Below are positions 51,327 to 61,821 of a stretch of DNA of 64,000 nt, piece by piece. Position 1 is the stretch's first letter; each line of letters starts with the position of its first letter. The position numbers and the translations under genes are program-made. Source of the stretch: Neptuniibacter pectenicola (GTDB lineage: Bacteria; Pseudomonadota; Gammaproteobacteria; Pseudomonadales; Balneatricaceae); the NCBI RefSeq assembly GCF_001597735.1, contig NZ_LUTS01000008.1:1-64000 (forward strand), in the 5' to 3' direction. Under the pieces are notes generated by a model. That model ran no database searches. It was not told the DNA's origin and saw only the letters and a list, made by a program, of their open reading frames with translations.

Positions 51327-51364
51327 AAGCCGCCTATCTTAGTAGATAGCGCGGCTTTTCTTTT
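51327..51364 (+). terminator. terminator or attenuator between acpP and fabF
   Basis: AAGCCGC (51327-51333) with inner CTATC pairs with GATAG (51345-51349) and GCGGCTT (51351-51357), followed by TTTTCTTTT. A strong stem that should stop most acpP transcripts and lower fabF expression. Confidence 0.88.
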
Positions 51365-51414
51365 GTCTGTAGATTTGATGTTGTACATCTGTATTTAGCG
51401 TATGGAGATATTTA

Positions 51415-52653
51415 ATGACACGTAGACGTGTAGTTGTTACTGGTATAGGGATGCTGACGCCAATAGGCAACACCGTCACTGAAACTTGGTCTCAACTGTT
51501 ATTGGGCAAAAGTGGTGCTGCACCTATAACGCACTTCGATGCCACCCCTTACGCAACGCGTTTTGCGTCCTCTGTTAAAAACTTCGATGTCGCAGACTAC
51601 CTAAATCCAAAAGATGCTCGCAAGATGGATCTATTTATCCAGTATGGCATGGCGGCGGCGATACAAGCGGTGAATGACGCAGGTATCGAGGTGACTGAGC
51701 AGAACGCGACACGCATTGGTTGCGCCATTGGTTCAGGCATTGGTGGTTTGCCAATGATTGAAAAGAATGTTGATATATTAGAACAGTCGGGCCCTCGACG
51801 TGTTTCTCCTTTTTTTGTTCCCGGTAGTATCATCAACATGATTGCAGGTAATTTGGCCATTAAATATGGGTTCAAAGGGCCGAATATTGCAATCACCACC
51901 GCCTGCACAACCGGCACCCATAATATTGGTCAAGCTATGCGCATGATTCAATACGGTGATGCGGATGTTATGTTAGCTGGGGGCGCAGAGATGGCGACGA
52001 CGCCTTTAGGTATTGCGGGCTTCTCTGCCGCACGAGCGCTCTCCACTCGCAATGATGCACCCGAAGCCGCTAGCCGTCCTTGGGATAAAGACCGGGATGG
52101 CTTTGTGTTGGGTGATGGGGCCGGTATTCTTGTGCTTGAAGAGTATAGCCATGCTAAAGCGCGAGGCGCTGAGATCTATTGCGAACTGGCAGGCTTTGGT
52201 ATGAGTGATGATGCCTACCACATGACCTCACCGCCGGCTTCAGGTGAAGGGGCGGCGTTGGCGATGAGCAATGCCATTGCGGATGCGAAACTGGCATCCG
52301 ACAAGGTTCACTATATTAATGCGCATGGCACCTCAACTCAAGCAGGGGATATCGCCGAGTCTAACGCGGTTAAGCAGGTTTTAGGGCACGCGGCTGATGC
52401 AGTACGCATGAGTTCAACAAAGTCGATGATAGGGCACCTGCTCGGGGCTGCGGGCGCCGTTGAAGCGATTTTCTGCGTTAAAGCGCTGAAACATCAAGTC
52501 GCACCTCCAACCATTAATTTAGAAACGCCCTCTGATGGCTGTGATCTTAATTATGTGCCCCACACCCCTCAAACCTGTGTTATTGATTCAGCTTTGTCGA
52601 ATTCATTTGGTTTTGGTGGTACAAACGCCTCACTTCTTTTTAAAAAAATATAA
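51415..52653 (+). CDS. fabF: beta-ketoacyl-ACP synthase II
   Basis: Condenses malonyl-ACP with growing acyl-ACP. The catalytic triad is Cys in T-T-A-C-T-T-G-T near residues 160-167, His in N-A-H-G-T-S-T near 300-306 and His in [10 protein letters not shown] near 337-346. Length 412. It follows the acpP terminator after about 50 bases and starts with the typical R-R-V-V-V-T-G-I-G. Confidence 0.96.
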   Translation: MTRRRVVVTGIGMLTPIGNTVTETWSQLLLGKSGAAPITHFDATPYATRFASSVKNFDVADYLNPKDARKMDLFIQYGMAAAIQAVNDAGIEVTEQNATRIGCAIGSGIGGLPMIEKNVDILEQSGPRRVSPFFVPGSIINMIAGNLAIKYGFKGPNIAITTACTTGTHNIGQAMRMIQYGDADVMLAGGAEMATTPLGIAGFSAARALSTRNDAPEAASRPWDKDRDGFVLGDGAGILVLEEYSHAKARGAEIYCELAGFGMSDDAYHMTSPPASGEGAALAMSNAIADAKLASDKVHYINAHGTSTQAGDIAESNAVKQVLGHAADAVRMSSTKSMIGHLLGAAGAVEAIFCVKALKHQVAPPTINLETPSDGCDLNYVPHTPQTCVIDSALSNSFGFGGTNASLLFKKI

Positions 52654-52671
52654 ATTGTATTAGGCAGATTT

Positions 52672-53496
52672 ATGCAGGCGACTTGGGTTAATGGTACCGC
52701 TACCGATCAAATAAACATTGCGGATAGGGGGCTTGGCTATGGCGACGGTGTCTTTGAAACCATTGCGGTTATCGGTGGCCACCCTCAACGTTTACCTCAG
52801 CACCTTAGTCGTCTTGCTTATGGTTTGGCACGTTTAGGATTTCCTGATCAGGTTGCCTCTCAGGTTGAATCAGACCTCGCTCAACTGCCGCTCTGCGGCG
52901 ATCAGACCGTTAAGGTGATCGTAACAAGGGGGGAAGGTCTTCGCGGCTATGCGCCACCACAGACGGTTTCAGCAACACGTATTATCACCGTGGCAGAACG
53001 GGCACTTAATACCGAGAAGATGGAAAAGGGGGTTGTTGCTCGAGTTTGTGATTACCGTTTACCGCTTAACCCGGCATTGGCGCAATTAAAACACCTTAAT
53101 CGGCTCGACCAAGTCATGGCCCGTGCAGAATGGCAAGACCCGAATATCTCTGAGGGCGTTATGCTAGATGCGGAAGGTTTTGTGGTTGAAGGTACAATGA
53201 GTAACCTGTTTTGGTATGATCCAGAAAAAGGGGAAGTACAAACACCACTCATTGACCGTTGCGGGGTTAAAGGGGTGATGCGTGATCATCTTATTGGCTT
53301 ATTAAAGCGTGAAAGCATCTCCGTTGTTGAAGGGCGTTTTTTACCATCCGTGTTGATGCAGGCGAATGATCTCTTTATGTGTAATAGCCTGATAGGCCTG
53401 TGGCCAATCGTTACCTTAGATAATAAACATTATGATGTGGGCCCAATTACACGCCTGCTGCAATCCATTCTCCAACGAGAGATTGATTGTGAATGA
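52672..53496 (+). CDS. pabC: aminodeoxychorismate lyase
   Basis: A PLP-dependent class IV aminotransferase-fold enzyme that releases pyruvate from 4-amino-4-deoxychorismate to give p-aminobenzoate for folate. R-G-L-G-Y-G-D-G-V-F-E-T near residues 20-31 is the class IV signature, and the PLP Lys is in L-K-H-L-N-R-L-D near 137-144. E-G-T-M-S-N-L-F near 175-182 also matches. It sits between fabF and mltG, the standard position in gammaproteobacteria. Confidence 0.94.
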   Translation: MQATWVNGTATDQINIADRGLGYGDGVFETIAVIGGHPQRLPQHLSRLAYGLARLGFPDQVASQVESDLAQLPLCGDQTVKVIVTRGEGLRGYAPPQTVSATRIITVAERALNTEKMEKGVVARVCDYRLPLNPALAQLKHLNRLDQVMARAEWQDPNISEGVMLDAEGFVVEGTMSNLFWYDPEKGEVQTPLIDRCGVKGVMRDHLIGLLKRESISVVEGRFLPSVLMQANDLFMCNSLIGLWPIVTLDNKHYDVGPITRLLQSILQREIDCE

Positions 53497-53531
53497 TTCC
53501 ACTGTATTCGTTAGCTTAGGAAATTAAGTCG

Positions 53532-55210
<1,679 letters not shown>

Positions 55211-55214
55211 CGCT

Positions 55215-56210
55215 ATGTCCGAACTTGTAACCGCTCACCCTTGGTTTAATGACCGTTTTCAGCACCTGACACAGTTACACCAAGCTAATCGATTACCGCA
55301 TGCGCTTTTGCTCCACGGTATGCCGGGTATAGGTAAAGCCGACTTTGCTCAATCCTTTGCCCATTACTTGCTGTGTCAGCAGCCAGAAGGTAACAGAGCC
55401 TGTGGTCATTGTAAGCCTTGTGAGCTTAACATGGCGGGTAGTCATCCTGACCTGTATTTGCTCGAGCCCGAAGAGCAAGGGAAGCAACTCAAAGTTGATC
55501 AAGTACGTGCTTTAAATGAATTCATCTATAGTACGGCACAGCAGGGCGGCTACCGTGTTGTTGTACTTAACCCCGCAGACTCTATGAACATAGCGTCTGC
55601 CAATGCGTTATTGAAAATGCTTGAAGAGCCTGGGGGCGATACACTCATTCTGCTGATCACCTCCAAGATGGGGCAGCTACTTCCTACCATTAAGAGTCGG
55701 TGTCAGCATGTAGAGTGTCACCCCCCAGCGGAAGCGGAAGCGGTTAGCTGGCTTATGAATGCAGCGGAGTTAGACGAGGAGCGTGCTAAAAACATACTTC
55801 ATATCAACTTAGGTGCGCCCATGGAGGCCCTTGCTTATATCAACAACGGCCTGAATGAGCAGCGTGCGCAGCTTGTAAGAGGCTTGGCCGATATACTTAA
55901 GCAGCGACGTACAGCGCTTGAGGTTGCACAAGCATGGAGCAAATTGAACATTGAACTGATTCTGAGCTGGTTTTATAGCTTGCTCATTGATGCGGCCCGT
56001 GGCGCTCTATGCGAATCAAGCGAGTTTATTCGACAGGATGATGCGCGTAATATGATCAATGCTGTTGCTAAAAAAACTAACCCCGTTAGAATCTTCAAGT
56101 TAGCAGATAAAGTTCATGAAGAGCGCAAAGCTATATTGTTAAGGCAAAACCCTAATAAACAATTATTGCTCGAATGCATCCTACTGGAGTGGGCTGCACT
56201 GCTTAATTAA
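55215..56210 (+). CDS. holB: DNA polymerase III subunit delta-prime
   Basis: Clamp-loader subunit. A AAA+ fold with the degenerate P-loop H-G-M-P-G-I-G-K-A near residues 34-42; delta-prime does not hydrolyse ATP, so loss of the Ser/Thr is tolerable. The four-Cys zinc module (C-Q, then A-C-G-H-C-K-P-C near 62-71) and S-A-N-A-L-L-K-M-L-E-E-P near 129-140 are conserved. Length 331. It lies in the usual tmk-holB-pilZ order. Confidence 0.94.
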   Translation: MSELVTAHPWFNDRFQHLTQLHQANRLPHALLLHGMPGIGKADFAQSFAHYLLCQQPEGNRACGHCKPCELNMAGSHPDLYLLEPEEQGKQLKVDQVRALNEFIYSTAQQGGYRVVVLNPADSMNIASANALLKMLEEPGGDTLILLITSKMGQLLPTIKSRCQHVECHPPAEAEAVSWLMNAAELDEERAKNILHINLGAPMEALAYINNGLNEQRAQLVRGLADILKQRRTALEVAQAWSKLNIELILSWFYSLLIDAARGALCESSEFIRQDDARNMINAVAKKTNPVRIFKLADKVHEERKAILLRQNPNKQLLLECILLEWAALLN

Positions 56211-56225
56211 GGAGGAGAGAACTGT

Positions 56226-56576
56226 ATGGTAGCTGTACCACGTTTAAGCCATGGTATTTTATCGTTAACGATAAAAACCAAAGAAGAGCTGTATAAGGCT
56301 TATTTACCGTACATCGTCAACGGCGGTCTTTTTATACCGACCCTACGCTCCTATCATTTAGGTGAAGAAGTTTTCATGCTACTTGAGCTCATGGAGGAGG
56401 GAGATAAAATACCGGTGACGGGTAAAGTTGTGTGGGTTACACCTAAAGGCGCTCAAGGTGGTCGTACGCCGGGAATCGGTATTCAACTCTCGACAGACGA
56501 TTCCACATTGATTAACAAAATCGAAAACTATTTAGCGGGCTCGTTAAGTTCTGAGCGTAAGACTAACGCACTTTAA
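56226..56576 (+). CDS. pilZ: PilZ domain protein (type IV pilus assembly, PilZ-like)
   Basis: A 116-residue protein like Pseudomonas PilZ, needed for type IV pilus biogenesis. It reads G-G-L-F-I-P-T near residues 32-38, G-E-E-V-F-M-L-L-E-L near 46-55 and K-V-V-W-V-T-P near 66-72. The R-x-x-x-R and D/N-x-S-x-x-G motifs that bind cyclic di-GMP are missing, as in the PilZ founder, so it probably acts by protein contacts. A near-perfect AAGGAGGAGAG precedes the ATG. Confidence 0.92.
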   Translation: MVAVPRLSHGILSLTIKTKEELYKAYLPYIVNGGLFIPTLRSYHLGEEVFMLLELMEEGDKIPVTGKVVWVTPKGAQGGRTPGIGIQLSTDDSTLINKIENYLAGSLSSERKTNAL

Positions 56577-56588
56577 GTTACCCTTCCT

Positions 56589-57368
56589 ATGTTTATAGAT
56601 TCGCACTGCCACTTGGACAGGCTTGACCTGTCCCCGTACCATAATGATTTCTCTTTAATGCTGAACGCTGCCGATGAACGCAAGGTTAAAAAGATGCTTT
56701 GCGTGTCTATCGACCTCGTTCACTTTGATGAGATGTACGCCCTTATTGAAGCCTATGAACAGGTGTACGCATCGGTTGGTGTTCACCCGTTAAGCGCCGC
56801 TGAAGAGCAGGTCAGCATTAACGATCTAGTTGAGCGCGCTGAACGTGAAAAAATTATCGCGATAGGTGAAACGGGGCTAGACTATTTTTATCAAACAGAT
56901 ACCCAAGATCAGCAGCAGGAAAGCTTTAAAAACCACCTTGTTGCAGCCGGGCAGTTAGGGCTTCCAACGATTATCCATACCCGCGAAGCTCAGCAGGATA
57001 CACTGTCGCTGATTAAGGCCCATGGTAATCTAGCGTCGGCAGGGGTTATGCATTGCTTTACTGAGAGTTTAGCGATGGCGAAAGCCTCCCTTGATTTAAA
57101 TTACATGATCTCTTTTTCCGGTATTATTACGTTTAAAAATGCGGCGGATTTACGTGAAGTCGTTAAAGCAGTGCCTCTGGACCGTATCCTGATCGAAACC
57201 GATTCGCCTTACTTGGCGCCGGTTCCACACCGCGGTAAGAAAAATGAACCTAAATATGTGGTTGAAGTAGCCCAATGTGTGGCCGATTTAAAAGGCATAA
57301 GCGTAGAAGCGGTAGCCGAAGCCACCAGCGAAAACTTTTACACTTTATTTAACAAAGCCGCGCCATAA
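56589..57368 (+). CDS. tatD: TatD family metal-dependent hydrolase
   Basis: A TIM-barrel phosphodiesterase/3'-exonuclease of 259 residues, thought to act in DNA repair or RNA quality control. Metal ligands: D-S-H-C-H-L near residues 4-9, E-T-G-L-D near 94-98, I-I-H-T-R-E near 129-134, H-C-F near 155-157 and the E-T-D-S-P near 203-207. YcfH-type relatives share this position after pilZ. The start region contains GGACAGG-N5-CCTGTCC, an inverted repeat inside the coding sequence. It precedes a radical SAM gene by 1 base. Confidence 0.93.
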   Translation: MFIDSHCHLDRLDLSPYHNDFSLMLNAADERKVKKMLCVSIDLVHFDEMYALIEAYEQVYASVGVHPLSAAEEQVSINDLVERAEREKIIAIGETGLDYFYQTDTQDQQQESFKNHLVAAGQLGLPTIIHTREAQQDTLSLIKAHGNLASAGVMHCFTESLAMAKASLDLNYMISFSGIITFKNAADLREVVKAVPLDRILIETDSPYLAPVPHRGKKNEPKYVVEVAQCVADLKGISVEAVAEATSENFYTLFNKAAP

Positions 57369-57369
57369 T

Positions 57370-58269
57370 ATGCATCTCTACCCACCCATTAATTACATTG
57401 AGCCTGTGTTTCGCCCTCCCAGCGAGGCGAATTCGCTTATTTTACAGGTCACCAATGGGTGTAGTTGGAACCGGTGTACATTTTGTGAAATGTACACTCA
57501 ACCACAGAAAAAGTTTAAGCCAAAAGCACAGGCCGATATTGTTGAAGACCTTCAGCGCTGGGCTCTGTCACTGACCAGCGTAAGACGCGTTTTTCTGGCG
57601 GATGGTGATGCTATGGCACTCTCCTTTGATCGCTTAAAGAGTATCTTATTAGCGATTAAACAGTACTTACCGTCAGTTAGTCGTGTCTCGTCCTATTGTT
57701 TACCTCGAAACTTGAAAAATAAAACCGTTGAGGAACTCGCTGAGCTTAGACGTTTGGGACTGGTTCTATTGTATGTCGGTGCTGAAAGCGGTAATGATCA
57801 GATTCTGACCAAAATAGATAAAGGCGAAACCTTCCAGACAACGGTTGATGCACTGCATAAGGTCAGTGCAGCGGGCCTAAAATCATCGGTGATGATTATT
57901 AATGGCATGGGGGGCGTCAATTACAGCGAACAACATGCGCTTGATTCAGCCACACTGGTTAATGAAACTCAGCCAGACTACTTAGCGACCTTAGTGCTTT
58001 TCTTCCATCAAGCGGAGGCCTCATTTATTTCAGCCTTTGGTGATGACTTTGTCATGGCTTCCCAGCGTCAGCTTATACAAGAGATGGAGCTCTTTATCGC
58101 GCATTTAACATTAGAAAAAACCATCTTCAGAAGCGACCATGCTTCAAACTACCTGGTTTTAAAAGGCGTGCTCAACCGTGATAAAGATGCCTTATTGTCG
58201 ATGATTAAAAGAGCGCTTTCTCAGGATCAGCGTATTTACCTTCGTTCTGAATCCTCTCGTGGTTTATAA
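57370..58269 (+). CDS. radical SAM protein (B12-independent, HemN/Elp3-like group)
   Basis: A 299-residue radical AdoMet enzyme. The Fe-S cluster motif is N-G-C-S-W-N-R-C-T-F-C-E near residues 29-40 (C-x4-C-x2-C, where the classic spacing is C-x3-C-x2-C). A-D-G-D-A near 76-80 and G-A-E-S-G-N near 137-142 are typical AdoMet contacts. Such proteins are found next to tatD in several marine gammaproteobacteria, with no known reaction. It follows tatD by 1 base and so is probably cotranscribed. The extra residue in the Cys motif occurs in this subgroup as I recall it, but I am not certain. Confidence 0.85.
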   Translation: MHLYPPINYIEPVFRPPSEANSLILQVTNGCSWNRCTFCEMYTQPQKKFKPKAQADIVEDLQRWALSLTSVRRVFLADGDAMALSFDRLKSILLAIKQYLPSVSRVSSYCLPRNLKNKTVEELAELRRLGLVLLYVGAESGNDQILTKIDKGETFQTTVDALHKVSAAGLKSSVMIINGMGGVNYSEQHALDSATLVNETQPDYLATLVLFFHQAEASFISAFGDDFVMASQRQLIQEMELFIAHLTLEKTIFRSDHASNYLVLKGVLNRDKDALLSMIKRALSQDQRIYLRSESSRGL

Positions 58270-58421
58270 ATAGCGGCTGTTAGCTTCGTACTTTTCACGC
58301 TAGTATTAATGATAAATTCTCCATTGCATAAGCGAATTAATTACTTTTCTGCGCTAAATGGTTATACTTTGGTATTAATTGTAATGGTTTGTTGTAAGCA
58401 TATTCTACGAGGTTATAAGGT

Positions 58422-59522
58422 ATGAGACGTCCCGTTCGTATAGCAGTTACCGGTGCCGCTGGTGCAATTAGTTATAGTTTGTTATTTAAAATTGCCGCGG
58501 GTGAGATGATGGGAAAAGATCAGCCCGTTATCCTTCAATTAATTGAACTGCCTCACGCCATGGATTCATTACGCGGTGTTGCTATGGAGTTGATGGATTG
58601 CGCGTACCCATTGCTGCACACCATTACACTGCATGATAGCGTTGAAGCCGGTTTTAGAGGTGCCCATTACGCGCTTTTAGTTGGCGCAAAACCTCGTGGT
58701 CCAGGTATGGAGCGACGTGACCTATTAGAAGAAAATGCGGCAATTTTTGCCCGTCAGGGTAAGGCGCTAAACGATTTTGCTAACCGTGATGTCAAAGTGC
58801 TAATCACTGGCAACCCCGCTAATACAAATGCTTTGATTGCGAGCCGTAATGCACCAAACCTTAGCCCGTCTCAGTTTACCTGCTTAACCCGTTTGGACCA
58901 TAACCGCGCTAAAGGTATTCTCGCTAACCATTGTGGCGCGACCACGCGTGATATCGGCGGCATCATGATCTGGGGTAACCATTCACCTACGCAATACCCA
59001 GATCTGCACCAGGCAACAATCTTAGGCCGCCCAGCGATGTCTCAAATCGATACGGCATGGTACAGAGATGAGTTTATTCCTAAAGTTCAGCAGCGTGGTG
59101 GAGAGATCATCGAAGCACGTGGCCTTTCCAGTGCCGCGTCTGCCGCACAGGCTATTGTCGATCAGATGCGCGACTGGGTCTTAGGTACGGATCCGGGTGA
59201 GATCATCAGTATGGGTATTTTAAGTGATGGTAGTTACGGAATAACAAAAGGGATCTTCTACTCATTCCCTGTGCGTTGTAACTACGGACGCTACCAGATT
59301 GTGCATGATATTGAAGTAGGAGACTTTAGTCGCCAACGTCTGACAGCGACTGAGCAAGAGTTGCTTGATGAGAAAGAGATCGTTGAACATCTTCTACCTA
59401 AAGAAACAGAAGAGTCCCATCAGAACTTATCGATCTGTTTGCGTTCAGGCATTACGCTGTATGCTGATAATACGGGGCCTGACGCTGATACTAAGTTCAT
59501 GACCACTAACCGTGTAATGTGA
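58422..59522 (+). CDS. mdh: malate dehydrogenase (NAD-dependent, type 2)
   Basis: Interconverts malate and oxaloacetate in the TCA cycle. [10 protein letters not shown] near residues 12-21 binds NAD, G-N-P-A-N-T-N near 129-135, the catalytic Asp-Arg in L-T-R-L-D-H-N-R near 157-164, and the catalytic His in W-G-N-H-S-P near 186-191. At 366 residues it is about 40 longer than usual (about 326): the C-terminal ~45 residues after the E-x-E-L-L-D-E segment, including [10 protein letters not shown], are an extension I do not recognise. A likely promoter with TATACT at 58362-58367 lies in the 152-base gap. Confidence 0.92.
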   Translation: MRRPVRIAVTGAAGAISYSLLFKIAAGEMMGKDQPVILQLIELPHAMDSLRGVAMELMDCAYPLLHTITLHDSVEAGFRGAHYALLVGAKPRGPGMERRDLLEENAAIFARQGKALNDFANRDVKVLITGNPANTNALIASRNAPNLSPSQFTCLTRLDHNRAKGILANHCGATTRDIGGIMIWGNHSPTQYPDLHQATILGRPAMSQIDTAWYRDEFIPKVQQRGGEIIEARGLSSAASAAQAIVDQMRDWVLGTDPGEIISMGILSDGSYGITKGIFYSFPVRCNYGRYQIVHDIEVGDFSRQRLTATEQELLDEKEIVEHLLPKETEESHQNLSICLRSGITLYADNTGPDADTKFMTTNRVM

Positions 59523-59579
59523 TGAGCACCCAATCTGATGGCTAGTTAATTACTTATTTTGCCGTCAGTATTCTTTGCT

Positions 59580-59610
59580 AAAATACCCCTTTATATAGGG
59601 GTATTTTTTT
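59580..59610 (+). terminator. terminator-like hairpin before and touching the yjbQ start
   Basis: AATACCCCT (59582-59590), loop TTATAT, AGGGGTATT (59597-59605), then T to 59610; ATG follows at 59611. It should end mdh transcripts. For the downstream gene, AGGGG (59597-59601) is the only ribosome binding site and is buried in the stem. Confidence 0.8.
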
Positions 59611-60018
59611 ATGGTTGAGATTCTTACTGTTGCCACCCGTCATCAAGGTTTATATGAGTTCACATCAGCGTTAAGCGCGCTAGTTAATCGCTCGCATATG
59701 ACCGACGGGATCTGCAATTTACTGATTCAGCACACCAGTGCGAGCTTAGTCATTCAGGAAAATGCTGACCCCAGTGCCCAAGACGACCTCGAACGTTGGC
59801 TTAATCGGCTCGTACCTGAGGGGGATGCGTTGTATACCCATGTTTTTGAAGGGGCAGATGACATGCCCGCTCACATCAAAGCGGCATTAACCGCGAGTAC
59901 GCTTTCTATACCGATTAAAAAAGGGCGTTTGTGCTTAGGCACTTGGCAGGGGGTGTATTGTTGGGAGCACAGGCATTTAGGCAGCCAACGACAGATCGCT
60001 GTTCATATTGGGGCGTAA
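59611..60018 (+). CDS. yjbQ: YjbQ family protein (secondary thiamine-phosphate synthase enzyme)
   Basis: A 135-residue beta-barrel protein of the YjbQ family. I-Q-H-T-S-A-S-L-V-I-Q-E-N-A-D-P near residues 39-54 and L-G-T-W-Q-G-V-Y-C-W-E-H-R near 111-123 are the conserved blocks. Some members have weak thiamine-phosphate synthase activity; the physiological role is unclear. The ATG directly follows a hairpin and T-run. There is no other in-frame ATG near enough to keep the conserved N-terminus, so initiation may be leader-poor or regulated. Confidence 0.9.
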   Translation: MVEILTVATRHQGLYEFTSALSALVNRSHMTDGICNLLIQHTSASLVIQENADPSAQDDLERWLNRLVPEGDALYTHVFEGADDMPAHIKAALTASTLSIPIKKGRLCLGTWQGVYCWEHRHLGSQRQIAVHIGA

Positions 60019-60044
60019 AAATAATAAAGGCTGCAATAGCAGCC
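60017..60044 (-). terminator. intrinsic terminator of cheW (minus strand)
   Basis: GGCTGC (60029-60034), loop AATA, GCAGCC (60039-60044). On the minus strand the stem is followed by TTTATTATTTTT (60028-60017). Confidence 0.8.
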
Positions 60045-60071
60045 CTTAAACAGTGTGTAGAGACCGTCTAA

Positions 60072-60635
60072 TTAGGACGGGTCTTCATTGGCATCGAGCG
60101 GTGTAATACTTTGCAGCATCTTTAAAAGATCCAGCAAGATAATCAAAATATTGTTGTAGTAACATACACCCATTACAAACCGCTTAGTGGTTTCATCCCC
60201 CGTCGCATTTGGCGCACGGTCTATATCTTTTTGCGGCAGGTTAATCACTTCATTCGCGCTGTCTACAACTAAGCCGACAACTTCCTGCTCGTTATATTCA
60301 ACTACGATGATACGGGTGTCGTCGTCAGGCGTATGGGGCGTAAGGCCAAACATTTGTCGTGTATCAATAACCGTTACTACATTACCGCGAAGGTTGATAA
60401 TACCCAGAATATAATGGTCTGAACCTGGAACGTGGGTTATTTCGCTGTAGCGTAAAACTTCTTTAACCTGAACAACATCAACACCATATAGCTCATTATC
60501 GACCTTGAACATCGCCCACTGATGGTAGACCACTTCTTCTTGGTTGCTGCGTCTGCTCTCGCTTGACTCTTGTTGCTGAAAAGCTTGGTCTGTTTGTAAG
60601 CTCCGAAGGTGTTCAGCTGCTGATTCTAAACCCAT
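60072..60635 (-). CDS. cheW: chemotaxis coupling protein CheW
   Basis: Links chemoreceptors to the CheA kinase. A 187-residue protein with an N-terminal ~40-residue charged extension (Q-Q-Q-E-S-S-E-S-R-R) and a complete CheW domain: Y-G-V-D-V-V-Q-V-K-E-V-L-R near residues 48-60, the G-I-I-N-L-R-G near 79-85 and V-V-D-S-A-N-E-V near 122-129. No receiver domain is present, so it is not CheV. No other chemotaxis gene is nearby. Confidence 0.92.
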   Translation of the reverse strand: MGLESAAEHLRSLQTDQAFQQQESSESRRSNQEEVVYHQWAMFKVDNELYGVDVVQVKEVLRYSEITHVPGSDHYILGIINLRGNVVTVIDTRQMFGLTPHTPDDDTRIIVVEYNEQEVVGLVVDSANEVINLPQKDIDRAPNATGDETTKRFVMGVCYYNNILIILLDLLKMLQSITPLDANEDPS

Positions 60636-60838
60636 GGTGTTCTACCCATCCAAATTTACTACAGAAAAGAGCATTTTAAAAAATCACTTTTAAAAAGCGC
60701 CTATATTTTTATTCGAGTATCCCATAGCTTGGATACTATTGAAAAGCTTAGAAATATACTTTGTTAAAGCATAGACTAGCCAAGGGAGAGAGGAAATAGC
60801 TGATAGGTAAAAACAGGCGGCTTTATTCGTTTTATTGC

Positions 60839-61150
60839 TTAAAGACAGTTATCAGGTTTTGGAAGGCCGCCGATCTTCGCAATCAATTTTGCCGGGCTAC
60901 CCGGGAAAAGCTTCATTAAGTATATGCTCTTGCCTTTATCGTTACCTAGCGCCAATGTAACCGCCTTGACTAAAGGACGCATCGCTGGGGACAGTTGATA
61001 CTGGTGATAAAAGTCACGCACTACGGTGATTATTTCTAAGTGGGCCTCGGTCAAGGTGATACCTTCTGCCGCCGCGATCTCTACCGCTAACTCAGTTGAC
61101 CACGCGCTAAGGTCGCGTAAAAAACCTTCTTCATCAAATGCTATTGTCAT
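60839..61150 (-). CDS. tusE: sulfurtransferase TusE (DsrC/gamma subunit family)
   Basis: Carries persulfide sulfur from TusBCD to MnmA for 2-thiouridine in tRNA. A 103-residue DsrC-type protein; the tail K-I-G-G-L-P-K-P-D-N-C-L has the single reactive Cys as penultimate residue. The second, upstream Cys of true DsrC is absent, so a sulfite-reductase role is unlikely. It closes the tusDCBE operon, 3 bases after tusB. Confidence 0.94.
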   Translation of the reverse strand: MTIAFDEEGFLRDLSAWSTELAVEIAAAEGITLTEAHLEIITVVRDFYHQYQLSPAMRPLVKAVTLALGNDKGKSIYLMKLFPGSPAKLIAKIGGLPKPDNCL

Positions 61151-61153
61151 AAC

Positions 61154-61450
61154 TCAATACCAACTAACCACTTTGTCGTGTTCGCAACTTAGCTGCACAA
61201 ACGCCTTATCGTTCACTAAGGTAAAGGTAGGTGAGAGCCTGTGTGTTAACCCTCGGGCTTGAATGTCCGCTTCGAGTGCCCCTAGCTTGATATCTATAGG
61301 AAGCCCCTCAAACAAAGCCTGATGAGCTGACAGTCCAGCATAAACGGCATCCTCAATTAGAAGTATGCCGTCACCTGCGGATAGGCCGTTCAACATTCTA
61401 TGATATAGGGGGAGGTTGCTCGGCGTTTTGTTAATTACATGTAAAGTCAT
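61154..61450 (-). CDS. tusB: sulfurtransferase complex subunit TusB
   Basis: A 98-residue DsrH-like subunit of the TusBCD hexamer, which relays sulfur from IscS/TusA to TusE. G-D-G-I-L-L-I-E-D-A-V-Y near residues 26-37 is the family block. TusB has no essential Cys; Cys 91 here is not in a known active site. It follows tusC by 2 bases. Confidence 0.93.
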   Translation of the reverse strand: MTLHVINKTPSNLPLYHRMLNGLSAGDGILLIEDAVYAGLSAHQALFEGLPIDIKLGALEADIQARGLTHRLSPTFTLVNDKAFVQLSCEHDKVVSWY

Positions 61451-61452
61451 AA

Positions 61453-61818
61453 TTAAAAGGTCAGTACTGAATCGTTTTGTTGGATAAGTGATGCAATAAC
61501 GTCACGCTGGATCAGGGTCACAGGCATTGCCAAATCGTTTTCCGTTAAATCATTCTCACTTAAGTCTTCAGCGGTCACATAGATTTGATCAATATCATAC
61601 ATAGGTAACGCGCTTAGCATCGCTTCATGCTTTTTCATCTGAAGCTGTTCAGGTGATTGGTTATTGATCAGCTGATATAAACCATCCCCGACAAACAGAA
61701 GTGATACTGGCATCTCAAAGATGGAGCAGGTGAGGGCAAGGTCTAGAGACTCCCTCCCATTACTTGATCCATAGGGCGCTGACTGGTTAATGATTAAGAT
61801 ACTTTTTTTAGCGCTCAT
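61453..61818 (-). CDS. tusC: sulfurtransferase complex subunit TusC
   Basis: A 121-residue DsrF-like subunit of TusBCD. I-N-Q-S-A-P-Y-G-S-S near residues 10-19 and F-V-G-D-G-L-Y-Q-L near 42-50 are typical. It contributes structurally to the hexamer. It follows tusD by 3 bases. Confidence 0.93.
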   Translation of the reverse strand: MSAKKSILIINQSAPYGSSNGRESLDLALTCSIFEMPVSLLFVGDGLYQLINNQSPEQLQMKKHEAMLSALPMYDIDQIYVTAEDLSENDLTENDLAMPVTLIQRDVIASLIQQNDSVLTF

Positions 61819-61821
61819 CCA

